Assembly (NCBI GenBank): GCA_009746045.1
Contig: RPFO01000500.1
Span: 250,199-310,198 of the forward strand
DNA length: 60,000 bases
Reading direction: 5' to 3'
Source: Mesostigma viride
Lineage: Eukaryota; Streptophyta; Mesostigmatophyceae; Mesostigmatales; Mesostigmataceae
Part shown: positions 1-13,100 of the stretch, in pieces
Position numbering within the stretch: the first letter of the stretch is position 1
Layout of the letters: every line of letters begins with the position of its first letter
The notes under the pieces: model-generated
Seen by the model: only the letters and a program-made list of their open reading frames with translations
Database searches by the model: none
Told to the model about the DNA's origin: nothing
Made by a program: the position numbers and the translations under genes

Positions 1-30
1 AGGACGAGAGAGAGGGGACATCCCCCCCCA

Positions 31-228
31 TCCATGCCCATCCATGCCCATCCGTGCCCATCCGTGCCCATCCGTGCCCATCCGTGCCCATCCGTGCCCA
101 TCCGTGCCCATCCGTGCCCATCCGTGCCCATCCGTGCCCATCCGTGCCCATCCGTGCCCATCCGTGCCCATCCGTGCCCATCCGTGCCCATCCGTGCCCA
201 TCCGTGCCCATCCGTGCCCATCCATGCA
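31..228. repeat. 10-bp minisatellite
   Basis: About 19 head-to-tail copies of the 10-mer TCCGTGCCCA, with TCCATGCCCA variants at both edges. The array is nearly perfect. The three overlapping plus-strand ORFs here are only repeat translation (PCPSVPIRAH-type) and are not called as genes. Confidence 0.97.
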
Positions 229-536
229 GCAGTCATGGAGCAGCAGGTAGCTTATGGCAATGATTGACAGCGGCCAGTCTAAATTGGTCATCTGGTTCAA
301 GATTAGGCTTGACCACAAACAAAGGCAACGAGAGAACGGGTGGGTCCCATGCCCCTTTCTTGCTGTGCATCAAACAGGGATGAAAGGTGTCTGCTCAAAA
401 GTTGGTACCCCGTGACTCTCCCAACAGAGGCGCGTGAATGAATGAATGATTGAGTGACCACAAACTCAGAAGGGGAGAGAAGGCGGCATGCCTTACCGAC
501 AACGTATCTTTTCCTTGACACCGGGTTTGTCTCACT
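229..536. other. No gene seen between two minisatellites
   Basis: No convincing exon was found. A minus-strand ORF of 78 codons (303-539) overlaps the edge of the next repeat array. Within it a strong donor-like GTAAGG lies near 494 on the minus strand, so a further downstream exon of the coiled-coil gene cannot be excluded. Confidence 0.4.
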
Positions 537-1160
537 CACATGGCCAGGTCGCTACTCTAGTTGATAGTCACATGGCCAGGTCGCTACTCTAGTTGATAGT
601 CACATGGCCAGGTAACTACTCTAGTTGATAGTCACATGGCCAGGTCGCTACTCTAGTCGATAGTCACATGGCCAGGTCGCTACTCTAGTTGATACTCACA
701 TGGCCAGGTCGCTACTCTAGTTGATACTCACATGGCCAGGTCGCTACTCTAGTTGATAGTCACATGGCCAGGTCGCTACTCTAGTTGATACTCACATGGC
801 CAGGTCGCTACTCTAGTTGATACTCACATGGCCAGGTCGCTACTCTAGTTGATAGTCACATGGCCAGGTTATGTACTCACATGGCAGTGTCTGTAGTTTG
901 TACTCGCATGGCCAGGTAAAGCTACTGTCTGTACCAGTCCTCCCATGGCCAGGTCTGTATTCTAGACGCCACTCCCATGACCAGGTGTGTCTTCTAGACG
1001 CCACTCTAATGGCCAGGTCTGTCTTCTAGACACCACTCCCACGGCCAGGTCTGTCTTCTAGACACCACTCCCATGGCCAGGTCTGTCTTCTAGACGCCAC
1101 AACCACTTCAATGGCCAGGTCTGTCTTCTAGACGCCACAACCACTTACATGGCCAGGTCG
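537..1160. repeat. 32-bp minisatellite at the 3' end of the coiled-coil gene
   Basis: The core at 537-870 holds about ten well-conserved copies of a 32-bp unit containing CATGGCCAGGTCGCTACTCT. From 870 to 1160 the unit is degenerate, with spacer TCTTCTAGACGCCACTC. The conserved box CATGGCCAGGTCGC is identical to the end of the last coiled-coil exon (CGACCTGGCCATG on the minus strand). The array therefore seems to have grown from that exon boundary. Confidence 0.93.
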
Positions 1161-4100
1161 CGCATCGCGTCCTCATACACCTCCTGCGGCATGCGCGTCG
1201 CGTCCGGTGCGAGCCCGTACTGCCGCAGCGCATCGTGCAGCCGCTCCGTCAGGCGCTTCTGCGCGCGCCGAGGGGATCCGGGTGAGGGGTATGGCAAGGG
1301 GGTGTGGCAAGCACACATGCAGGCATGCCAGTGCCACTAGCGCACAGTCAGGGCTGGGTGGGCATGCTTGTTAGAAGACAAGCGATGGATGGAAAAATGA
1401 GCGATTGTGGAAACAGATGGGCCAAGAACGGGTACTCATGTGCCGAGTAGATGTCCTCGTCCCCCCGGGATGGGTGGGCAGATAACAGTTTGTGAGCTAA
1501 TGCTCGTATTATCTTGTGCTACATGGTGCATTAGGGTCAGGGTACTCGCCGCTAGCTTCTAGAAAGAATTTGTAAAAATATATTTCTGGCACAGGTCCCC
1601 CCCCCCCCCTTGCTAGGGAGGTTTTCCTATAAAGGGAGAGGGGGATGGCGGTGAGCCTACCCGTTTTTCTTGACTCGAAACTCGTGAAGCATTATACGCC
1701 TAGCTAATAACGGCGTCAATCAGACAACTTACCAATGGCAGAGGAGGTCTTTCAGGATGCAATGGCAGACGCAGGGGTTCCGTCGGCGGTGAGACCACCG
1801 GAAGCGGAGTGGCTAAACCGAATGCGGGTTGTCCCTATGGATGGCTCGCTAAAGGAGATCGCCCTCAGGGCGAGGGCCTTGTTGGGGGGCGGCCCACGCT
1901 GGCTGGATCGCATCCTGGCCCTACCAGACGGTCGTCGGCTCGACAACCTCGAGAAGTACTTGAGGCGACGTGGTTTTTACGTCGAGCCCCTCCCAGGGAG
2001 ACGATGCAGTCCGCCATCGCTGCCATGCTGCGGGATGCGCTGCAGGACCCGGGCGAGGAGGAAAATTACGAGGAGGAGGAGGAGCCCCGGCACGAAGTCC
2101 GGGAGGAGTCAGGGAACAATCGACGCGTGAGCTCCGGGGTGGGGCTACGCGTCGACCAGTTTTTGGCGGGTGGGGAAGCGGGAAAATCTGGCGACAGGGC
2201 GGGCCGCCAGCCTCCCCAGACGGCGCGTTCAACCCAGCGCGGCCGGCAGCAGGCAGGGGAGGATGGCGACGCTCTAGCTTTAGCAATGGGCCGCTTGGTT
2301 ATGAGCGGCCTGCTGACCAGCGAGCAAGCCATAGCTGCGCAAGGGGGTCGACAGACCTGCACGCCGGGCGTGGAGCTGCCCACCCACGCCACCTCGGTGA
2401 ACGTGGAGTGCGGAGCGCGGCAGCCCCTGCTGCCGAGTGCTCTGCGGTCTGCGGAGTCGGTGGCGGGGGGAGCATCAGGGGATGGCTGCTGGCCACCAAG
2501 CCGACCTGGACGGGTCAGGGGGCCGAGGTGCGCAAGCTCCTGGCCCACCAGATCGCCTTCACGCTGGATACTCTGAACACGGAGTTAGGCTGGCTGCCGC
2601 GGGGAATGGGGGACGATGCCATCAAGCACATGGCAGCCCCCGAGTACCTGATGAAAATTCTGACGGCGATCACGCTGGCCGATACCATGCAAGGGTTCAA
2701 GGGGGCAGCATTAGCGATGCTCCCCTTGCAGGAGGATGCGAACCTGCTGTGGCATCCGGCAGTGCAGAGCGCTATGAAGGCAGCCGAGCTCTCCAACCGC
2801 CTAGAGAAGGGCAAGGGGCCGAAGAAGGAGTAGGGGAGACTTTGCCGAATTTGAATCTGGGGAGGCGCACTCTAGTGGGCACGCTAGGGCTTTCCCAGAA
2901 TCTGCCGCGGAATCGGCAGATTTTGTCGAATTTGGATCTGGGGAGGCGCACTCTAGTGGGCACGCTAGGGCTTTCCCAGATTCTGCAGAATCAGCCCGGG
3001 GAATTTGGCCCCGCCCCCTCTGCTGGGGATCGTGTGAATCAATTCTCGAAATATTCTGGTGTGGGGCGTGGCACGGCTGGGCGCACTCTGACGGGCACGT
3101 CAGGGCCTGGTCGGGATTCGGTGGTGGAATCTGGAAGCCCCCCACAGCCAGTGGCTCCACTTGGCGTGCCGGTGCGGCCTGTTTGGCCGCTGGGCGCCAG
3201 GGGCGAATCTGGGGTAACTACCAATCGACAACATGCCTTGCTTCCGTTGCCTCTACCAGTTGACTTGGCAAAGCGCCGGTGGGGCGCGCTGGGGTCTGCC
3301 CGGCGCCGACAGCGGGCGGCCTTGACCCTTCGGGGTCAGGACGCCGCCTGTGCGGCGGTGGGGGCCTTAAACTGGTGTGGGGGCGGGGGCCGACACCCGC
3401 TAAACCTGCCGGCCCGGGCGACGGGGCCGGTCCAGGAGGCGGCTCTACAAGAGATCTTCAAAACTTGCCGGGCCTATTGCCGCCAGCAGCCTGTTGTAGC
3501 GGCAGCTGGCCCGGCCCCAGTCAGGGATGACTACAACACAAGTGGACCTTTCACAACAATTCAGGCGGACAAGGTCGCGTTCCCCGCGCCGGGGGAGGGG
3601 GGCACCGTGGACGTGCTGGGGCTCTTGCCGCCCTCGGTGGCGGCCGTGTATGCCAGCGAGGAGACGCTGGTGCGACTGTTGACACCCGGCGAGCGGCGGG
3701 TGCGGTTCCGGGCCACCCGGGGGTGCGCCCCTGCGGAGTACATCAAGCTGTTGCTGCGCGCGTTGGAGGCCGGGGTTGTCGGGGGGTTTTATGAGCAGGC
3801 GCCCCCAGCAGTAAATGGGGTGGCGGGGCGCAAGAAGCCGGACGGCTCGATGCGACTCATCGTGGACAACCGGCCTGGCAACTGGCTCCTGGTAGACCCC
3901 CCGCGGCCCTTCTCCCCCACCTTGGGGTGATAGCCGAGCTGTGGGTGCGGGCTGGCTGCCCGGTGTTCGGGGGCACTTCCGACCTCGAGGGCTACTACAA
4001 CCGCCTGCGGCTCCCCGACTGGCTGCGCAAGTACTGCGCTTGGCCGGCTGTGGACTCCCGGGACGTCGGGCTGCCCGGGCCCGCCCGGCGGGTATGGCCG

Positions 4101-7100
4101 TGGATGCGCTGCTGGCCCATGGGTAACAAGCACGCCGTGGTGGTCGCCCAGGTGATCCACATGGCGGTGCTGTACCGCTCTGGGGCTTTGGATCCCCGTC
4201 GGGGCGTCAGCATTAACATGGCCCAGCTCCTGCTGGTGGTGGACAAGGGACCCTGGGCCAGACGGTGCGCCTCCGGTGGGAGGAGGACCCGGCCAACCCC
4301 TTGGCCCCCGCCGCCATCTTCGACCCGCCGCACGACGAGGAGGGCCTCCATGCCATCACCATCGACGATCTGCACGTCTCCCACTGTGCAACGGCGACGG
4401 GTGTCAACCAGCAGCTGGCGCGGGCCGCGGCAGCCTATGCAGCAGCGGGGCTGCCGCAGAAGGCGAGTAAGGTGGTGCCGGCCAGCCCCGACCAGCGGGA
4501 CGTGGTGGCCTTGGGTGTCGTGCACCGGCGCGACGGAAGCATCGTCCCGACCGCGGAGCGGCTGGCTGGGGTCGTTGCCGCCACCCAGGCCGTCTTGCGG
4601 CGCGGGTTCACCTACCAGCGGGAACTCGAGTCCCTCGTCGGCAAGTGGGTGTGGATCCAGCTGCTGTGCCGGCCGCTGCTCTCCCTCTGGGGGGAGACGT
4701 ACCGCTTGCTGCGCGTCATGCGGGCAGACCCGTGGGACTGGTACGCGCGGCGCCGCCGCTGGCAGTTGTGGCAAAGCGTGCGGGAGGAGCTCACGGCGGC
4801 TGTCGCCACGGCGCCCTTCCTACGGGCGCCGCGGGCAGCCCCCCTCGCGGGCCGGGTGGTGGTGACAGACGCCAGCACGGAGGGGGCCGGGATCGTGTAC
4901 GCCGACCTACCGGCTGCACAGGTGCAGTCCTTGGCCCAGCGCCGGGAGGCTCGGGGGTGGGCCACGGTGGCGCTGGGGGCCTCGGATACGCCTTGGACCG
5001 TTGAGCGGCTGACGGAGGCGGACTACCAGGTGATCGCCACCGCGCCGTGGCGGACGGCGGTGTCCTACCGCTGGGGCAACCCGCGGGAGCACATCAACAT
5101 CAAGGAGGCGCGCGTGGCTGCCCAGGGTCTGGAATGGTCGTGTCGCTCCCTGGCCGTCCGCGGGACGCGCGTTGTGCGGATGGTGGACTCCAGCGCGGTC
5201 CTCGGCTGCATGGTCAAGGGCCGGTCGTCTTCTTACCGGCTCAACCAAGTGGCCCGGCGCGTAGCGGCCCTGTCCTTGGCGGCGGACACCCGGTCTCATT
5301 GGGTGTATGTGCGTACCTCGAGTAACCCTGCGGATGGACCCAGCCGAGCGCGCAGTGCCCCGGTGGCGGGTGGCTGGCGCCGGGACCTCACCTCCGACGG
5401 CGACGTGGAGGCCAATCCGGGGCCGCGGCTGCGCAACGCCCGTCACCGGCTCTTGGAGGGCACGGTCAACCCCCGTTCCACCCTGCCCCGCTACCACCGC
5501 GCCGTGTCGGTCTTTCTGGCGTGGCTTCCACCCGGGGAGCACGACCCCACCGAGGCCGAGGCACTGTTCTGCGAGTGGGTCTCGGCGGTGTACGAGAGTG
5601 GAGGGGGCAGGGGGCGGACTCTTTGTCAGCAGGCGAAGCAGGGGCTCCGCTTGTACCAGCCCTCGGTGGTCGACTCGTGGCAGATGGCTGACCGCATGCT
5701 GCGCGGCTGGGGTCGGCTGGTCCCCTGCCAGAGTCCCCCCCGGTCCCGTGGCGACTGTGCTACCTCGCGGCTGTCCTGCTACTCTCCCGCCATCAGACCG
5801 CCATGGCTGCGCTGGTGCTGGTGGCTTTCCAGCAGTATCTGCGCATCAGCGAGGCTTTGGGCCTGCACGTTGGGGACGTGGCGTTCCCAGGGGACCCCCG
5901 TCTGGGGCCGGCGCGTGGTCAGGGGGCACTCCTGCTCCGGGACCCCAAGACAGCCCAAGGTGGTACCCAGCATGTCCTCGTGGAGGACCCTCTCTCGTTG
6001 GGCCTCTTGTCCGCGCTGTGCCGCGGCCGGGCACCGGGGGCGCTGGTCTTCGGCGGGCTCACGTATGCGCAGGCGCGGTCCAGTGGGTCAGTGTCTGGAC
6101 CCAGCTCCAGCTCCCGGGCAAGTTCACGCTGCACTCGCTGCGGCATGGTGGGGCCACCCACGACGCCTTGCGCAACATCCCGACGGCGGACATCCAGCGG
6201 CGCGGCCGTTGGCGCGCGGCTGACTCGGTGCAGCGCTACGTGGGACTCCACAGGGCCCTGCTGCTGGACCTCCCCCCGCGCCTCTGGGCCCTGGCGCATT
6301 CCTGGGACCCGGCGCACTGGCGCGCCCACTTCCGGGGCCATCTACTGTGACCCGACCCGCACCCACTGCGGGCGCCTGGGTTGTGAGCCTACTTGTGTCT
6401 ACTACGGCCTGAGGGGCCAGAATGGAGATGTGGGACGGGCAGTTTAGGTGTTTATACTGCCGTCCCAAATTTTGTGTGTTATCCCGCTTAGAGTCTAGAC
6501 CTAGCGCTGGTGTGTTATTTCACTAATTTGTAATAAACATGAGGTGTCTGGCGTGTAACCCGAAACCAATCACTATGTAAACACTGGATTTTGTGAGCTA
6601 ATGCTCGTATTATCTTGTGCTACATGGTGCATTAGGGTCAGGGTACTCGCCGCTAGCTTCTAGAAAGAATTTGTAAAAATATATTTCTGGCACAGGTCAC
6701 CCCCCCCCCCCTTGCTAGGGAGGTTTTCCTATAAAGGGAGAGGGGGATGGCGGTGAGCCTACCCGTTTTTCTTGACTCCCCACCCACCCACCCTTGGGGG
6801 ACGGGGACGGGCAGTTTAGGTGTTTATACTGCCGTCCCAAATTTTGTGTGTTATCCCGCTTAGAGTCTAGACCTAGCGCTGGTGTGTTATTTCACTAATT
6901 TGCTCCCCGATTGCCGCAACCGTGGCAGGGATGTGCCAGAACACATGGTCGCATGCACCCAGGGAGGCGACACCGACGATGGCAGGCGATACAGAGCTTG
7001 CGGGACAGTGGTAATGGACAGCAAAAGATGGGCGGGGGGTGGTGTGCAGAAGAACGTGTGTGTGCTGGCATGTGCGCGTGTGTTGAGGTGACGATTCCTC

Positions 7101-10100
7101 CTTCAGGCAGGCGAGTTGAGGCCTGCAATCTAAATTGAGTTTTTTAAAAAAAATATTAGCTTCTCGACGCAGACTTAAGAAGGAAGGTGGCCCGAAGAAC
7201 CTTGCCACTCCTTCCTATACAGATGTGCAGCGAAGACTCGCCAGTCATTGAGCCTACCCACCCTGCTGCACAGCCAAGCAACCATGCCCCTGCCACACAC
7301 TTCCACCACTGCCACACCATCAATCTTACCAGGGCACTTGCGCGTGCTTGGTTCCCAGCAACCGTCACCACCTGGTCCCGCGACTGCGCATCCTTGCGCC
7401 TGGACCATCGCGCAACAAACAGCCAACATAGGAGGCCAGTTGTCAGAGGGAGTCTGCCAGCCTTGGTACCTCCGCCACAGGCCTTTGCAAGGCAATCACA
7501 TTTTTGCCGACCAACAGGAAGAGGTGAAGGTGGTTAGTGGGTGGCTGCACCACAGTGAAGCATGATTGCACTCCCCACATGACAGCAACGACAGCGTAAT
7601 TGAAGCAGGTCAAATTTGCCTACGCCAGCATGACAGCAGGCTCCCAACCATGGGCCTGCATGTCAGCTCTGCATCGATACCGCCCTCTCCTACTGATTAC
7701 TGCCCTCCCCACTCACATCTGCCCACATCCCCACTTCTGCACGCATCGTCACTCACTTTTGCAGGCAGAGCTTGGCGGCCGCCAGCTGTTCGTTGGTCAG
7801 CCGTTGCATGTCTCCCTCACCAGACACCACACCTTCGCTGATCAGGAACGACTTGGCCAGATTCTCAAACGCCTGGTGACGGGAGGCAGCGCGGGAGACG
7901 CACGATCGACATGGAGAGGCAGAAAGGGGCAAGGCAAGGTCATAAAAGGCAGGGCAAACGCATTCCGTTTGACTGGGCAGGACCCCGGGTTGTGCACATG
8001 AGGCTACAAAAACTAAGGAACCATCTTCGCGGACATTTACCCCCCCCAACACGCTGGGCAGTGTGCTTGTAGGCAAGGCCAGGCCGAGAGCTCCGCTAGG
8101 CCAATCAGGTGGCTGGGAGGCCAGGTCGCAGCCAGGTGGGTGCCCTTAGCACCCAGCAGCACCAGGCCTGCCACCTGCCATCTCTGTGATGGTTGCATGC
8201 TTTTGTGGCCTCACCACACTGACAGTAAGAGCAAGAAGTTAAAGGCTGACAGTATCGTAGGGTCAACCTGCCATGACAGCTTGCTCGCTTGCGTACCATG
8301 ATGGAATCCAGGGAGACCTGGCTGGCGGAGCTATCGGCAGGGACCAGCGTGGCCTTTGGGCGGTCCCCCTGGCGACTCTCCTCCTCGTCCTTCCGGCGAA
8401 CTGTTGCACAAGCGGTCTCAATCCGGTCCCACACACCCACCCACAAGCCAAAGGGTTCGACGCACCCACCCACAAGCCAAAGGGTTCGACGCACCCACCC
8501 ACAAGCCAAAGGGTTCGACGCACCCACCCACGAGCCAAAGGGTTCGAGCCACCCACCCACAAGCCAAAGGGTTCCAGCCACCCACCCACAAGCCAAAGGG
8601 TTCGACGCACCCTCCCACAAGCCAAAGAGAACAAGGCGGGAACATTAGAAAGAAAAAATGTAACACGGGGAAGGCCATGCGAAAGGGACAGACCATGGCC
8701 CGTCGCTCGAGACAGAGATTTACTGGGGTCTAAAGTTGACTTAGTCTAGGCGTCATCATCCAAGGTCTTGAAGTAGCCAATTACAGCAACTCGAGAGATT
8801 CCGAACAAGCGGAGACTGAACTCTCCGCTCCGCTGGCCGATATCAGAATTAGGGCCCTCTAAGCGGACTCCGGTACCCGTCGGACAGGCTTCCGAACAAG
8901 CGGATTCAAGGTCTGTGCTAAGACGGCAGCATTCAGCGATGCTTGTTTTCGAAGCGCAAGAGCGGAAAACGCGAGGTAAACAATAAAACAAATAAAAGAA
9001 ATCGAAAAAGTCGGATCGAGCGACCGAACGCGCCGCGCTCAAGCCACGAATCACGCCGCGCTCACTTGGGAAGCCTCTAAGCGGACCCTGCGCAGACCCC
9101 TTAAAAGGAAAGTCCGCCAAGGACTTTCCGCCAGCGCCTGACGGAGTCCGCTTACAAAGTGGTCCGGCCCGCCACGGTTACGACGAAGCGGAGCGGAATT
9201 CGGACTTTCCACTTCTTCGGTGTCTCTTGATTAACGAGCGGTGGGTGAGCACCGCGCCCCTAGCATGCAAACTGGCAGGCTCCACACATGTGTGACCTGC
9301 GCACACCACTAAGCGCCCATGCGAGTGGCCGCCAAGATCCTTACCCATCCTTTGTGTTGTTGTTGTGCCCGTAGCGTGAGGAACCCCACCGATGCAACAG
9401 CACCTGAGCACCTGTCGGTAGCAACAACCTGGAAACATCCGTGACGTGTGTGCATGCTCTGCGGCTCCCACTGGTGGCATGCAACCAGTGGCATAGACTG
9501 CAGGATTGGCCCAGGAAACCGCATACGCTTGCAGTAAGCGCTGGCCAGCCCCTTCAGCGGCTATAAATGAAATGCCCAGACTTGGGAGCATGGTGCAACT
9601 AGCAACAGCAGCCATTTGTCATATGCCACATCAAATGAGCCCACTCCACGTACCAGCGAAGCTCTGCCTGCAGGGAGGGAGGCAACAGCCGAGAGCACAT
9701 CAGACTACGTATGAACAGGTGGCAAAAAAAGCCCATTGTCTGCTTCTGCTGGCACCCACACTCCCACCCAGCGAGCACTACGCAGCACCAACAACCACTC
9801 GCCTCCCTTACCCTCCGGCACCGTCTGCACCGCCTTGTCCACACAGACGGGCTTGACCGGCACGGCCGGCGTGGGCACCGCCGCTGGCTCTGGTTGCTTG
9901 TCGGCCACTTCTGGCAGCTCAACCGGCGCAATGTCCTCCACATGCACTTCATACGCCAGCTGGCACGCACGCAGCTTTTGCAGGCGGGCCTCCCGCTCCC
10001 ATTCGGCGCGCTGTGCGGAGGCGCCCGGTGCCGGGACACACACAACATGGCACCCAGAACAAGAGGCGGCGAGAATAAGAGGCGGTGGGAACAACAGGAC

Positions 10101-13100
10101 CGGGTGGTTGGGACACCATGCATCGGTTCCTCTGCTGTGTGAGGAGAGCAACAGGACCGGGTGGTTGGGACACCATGCATCGGTTCCTCTGCTGTGTGAG
10201 GAGAGCAACAGGACCGGGTGGTTGGGACACCAAGCATCGGTTCCTCTGCTGTGTGAGGAGAGCAACAGGACCGGGTGGTTGGGACACCATGCATCGGTTC
10301 CTCTGCTGTGTGAGGAGAGCAACAGGACCGGGTGGTTGGGACACCAAGCATCGTTTCCTCTGCTGTGTGAGGAGAGCAACAGGACCGGGTGGTTGGGACA
10401 CCAAGCATCGGTTCCTCTGCTGTGTGAGGAGAGCAACAGGACCAGGTGGTTGGGACACCAAGCATCGGTTCCTCTGCTGTGTGAGGAGAGCAACAGGACC
10501 GGGTGGTTGGGACACCATGCATCGGTTCCTCTGCTGTGTGAGGAGAGCAACAGGACCGGGTGGTTGGGACACCAAGCATCGGTTCCTCTGCTGTGTGAGG
10601 AGAGCAACAGGACCGGGTGGTTGGGACACCATGCATCGGTTCCTCTGCTGTGTGAGGAGAGCAACAGGACCGGGTGGTTGGGACACCAAGCATCGGTTCC
10701 TCTGCTGTGTGAGGAGAGCAACAGGACCGGGTGGTTGGGACACCATGCATCGGTTCCTATGTTATGTGAGGAGGACTGAAGGCATCAACAACATTGCCAG
10801 CAACTTGCGCGTGGGCGTCCTGGGAGAGTCCTCTCCGAGGGGAGGGGTGCCTTCACTTGATAGATTCCTGGCATAAACTTCCACGGTGACTGCCACCAGC
10901 AACCTGCTCGCCTACGCCACTACAACCCTACCTTGTCCGGGCCCGGGCTGCTGGGTGAGGCCGCGTCGCTGTCCTCTGGTGCAGGTCGCGCCATCACGTG
11001 CACCACGGCCGAGGGGGAGCGGGGACTACCCATGCGGCTGGGTGCCCGCTGCTGCTGCCACGATTCCACATCAGCGGAGAAGAGTGTGTCGGATTCGGTG
11101 GCGCCACGGGGGCTGCTGCGGCGCTCGCCCGCTGAAGCCGTCCGCTGGAGAGTGCCTGCGCGCGCGGGGACAGGAGCGAGGCGTTGGATGAAGGGGGGAG
11201 GCGGATGGGGGGACGGATAAAGGCCGTGTGTGCCGCCAGCCATGCGCGAGCGGTGGGAGGAAGGCGATGGGGACATCAGGCGTCGTCCCCCAGGCTCTGG
11301 GTATGCGCACCAAAGGCAACGCGCCGTCAGCCATGACACTAGTGACCTCCTGACACGAGGGACGTCCTTATGCGAGTGAACTCCTGACACGAGGGACGTC
11401 CTTATGCGAGTGACCTCCTGACACCAGGGACGTCCTTATGCGAGTGACCTCCTGACACTAGTGATATCTATGATGCCATGATACCACCGTAGTTGTCCAA
11501 ATAGCAGCAGGCGTTGTTCTGTACTGATCGTCTCCGTAAAGCCCGAGTTCCCTTCCCCCTCCGTTTTGCCTCTTACGCCCTGAGGAGCCCTGGCATACAT
11601 AGAAGAGGCCTTTCTGGCCCTCCACACGGCTCTTGGCACGGCACGCACGATGTAAATGAAGTGTCATCAGCGCCTGTACACGTAGCAAAAGTTCAACAAA
11701 GTCCTCGTGCGATAATGATTTCTACTACAAATAGGGTCAGTACGGTACGGTACTTTAGTCGTGGTGCTGGCTGGTGATGCGTTCAGGGCATTCCACGGCG
11801 ACCACAAAGGTCCACTGACATTTATGAATGTCGGCTATGAGCCGGCTATCCACAACGCCGCGGTTGAACAGCTGCGTCCGTCGCGCTAACGCTACTGGCA
11901 CAAGTAACGGTATCAGGGCACCCGCCAACGCACAGGGATCGGGCGTGTCCCACACCATGCGTGGCAGGTAGCAGGTGAGCCATTGTGCCGGCCATCCCCC
12001 GCGCCACCCAGAGACGGCACGAGCGCGGCCAAGCATTCAACGGCCAAGCATCGCCACCCCTACCTTGAGCCGGGGCCACATTCACGTGGTTGATTGGGGG
12101 CAACGCTGCCGCTGCCGCCGCTGCTGCCGCCGCCGCTGCCGCTGCGGCCGCCCTGTTTGCGCGCTCGGTCTCCCTGGCCCTCTCGGCTTGCTCCGCCGCC
12201 AGCTGCTGCTCCAGCTGCTGCACGCGCCGCTGGACAAGGTGCTGCTGCTCCAGTTGCGCCGCCGCCTGCGTGGCACGTGGCAAGGGGGTGATTGCGGCAT
12301 AACACCGTTCGGCGGTGAGTCACCTTGGGCCACCGTACACTCTCCGGTGAGGCCTCCATGGAGCCCCCCCATTAAGGGACATCCTGGCGATCCACTTCAT
12401 TCTATAAATATATAGTAGTACAACTAGATATGTTATAAAATGCAGAGGATCGCCGGGATGTCAACCAGCAAGCAAATGCCTACCATAGCTGCCGCCATTG
12501 CTACCCGCCATCACCGCATGCTGCCTACCGCAGCGGCAGCCGTCGCCGCGCGCTCCTCGGCCGCCCTCTCCCTGGCGATGCAGCGCGCGAGCTTGTCCTC
12601 GGCCTCCTCGCACGCGGCGCGCTCGGCGGTGATGTCCGCCTGCAGCCTTGATACTGCGGCCGCGCGGTCGATGCGCTCGGATGACAGCAGCGCCTCGTAG
12701 CGGGCGATGGCCTCGTCCAGCTGGCGGTAGCGCCGCCGATACCGGCAAGCGTGCCAGGGACAAGGAACGTAAGGCACACAGAGGCAAAGGAGCACGCAGT
12801 ACAAGGGACAGGAGACGTGGGGAACACACAGAAGGAGCGCGGGGCAAGGGTCAGGAGCCTCCAATAAAGCAACGCACACAACACGAGGAACAAGCGACAG
12901 GGGACATGGCCAACAAAGGGTGGTAAGCCAAGCAAGGAAGCACGTGGCTGATGGGTGGGCCAACGGAACAGACAGGGACATGGGCCAGTACATCGTGCAT
13001 GCCGGGGCACTGCGGCGGTGAGGCTCCATCACTCTCCGCAAGATCAGCAGCAACAACGGATATGGCACCAACGCCATGATGCACTGCCCAAAATACCTTG

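Larger units (their letters stand above)
1489..6902 (+). mobile_element. DIRS-order retrotransposon with split direct repeats (PAT/Kangaroo/Ngaro-like)
   Basis: The layout is repeat A1 (1489-1676), coding body, B1 (6432-6530), A2 (6590-6778), B2 (6804-6902). Both A copies and both B copies are almost identical. This A1-body-B1-A2-B2 arrangement, together with reverse transcriptase, RNase H and a tyrosine recombinase and no LTR integrase, is the known signature of DIRS-order elements with split direct repeats (PAT, Kangaroo of Volvox, Ngaro). The coding frame shifts several times at homopolymers, so this copy is probably not autonomous or the assembly has indels. It lies in the last intron of the coiled-coil gene, in opposite orientation. 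Confidence 0.88.

Noticed and set aside
8746-9120. 124-codon minus-strand ORF
   Set aside because: It lies in the AAGCGGA-motif insertion and has no splice phase compatible with neighbouring exons.
9599-10876. Repeat ORFs of 143-383 codons on both strands
   Set aside because: Produced by the 57-bp minisatellite. Only the minus-strand exon 10010-9812 has splice and phase support.
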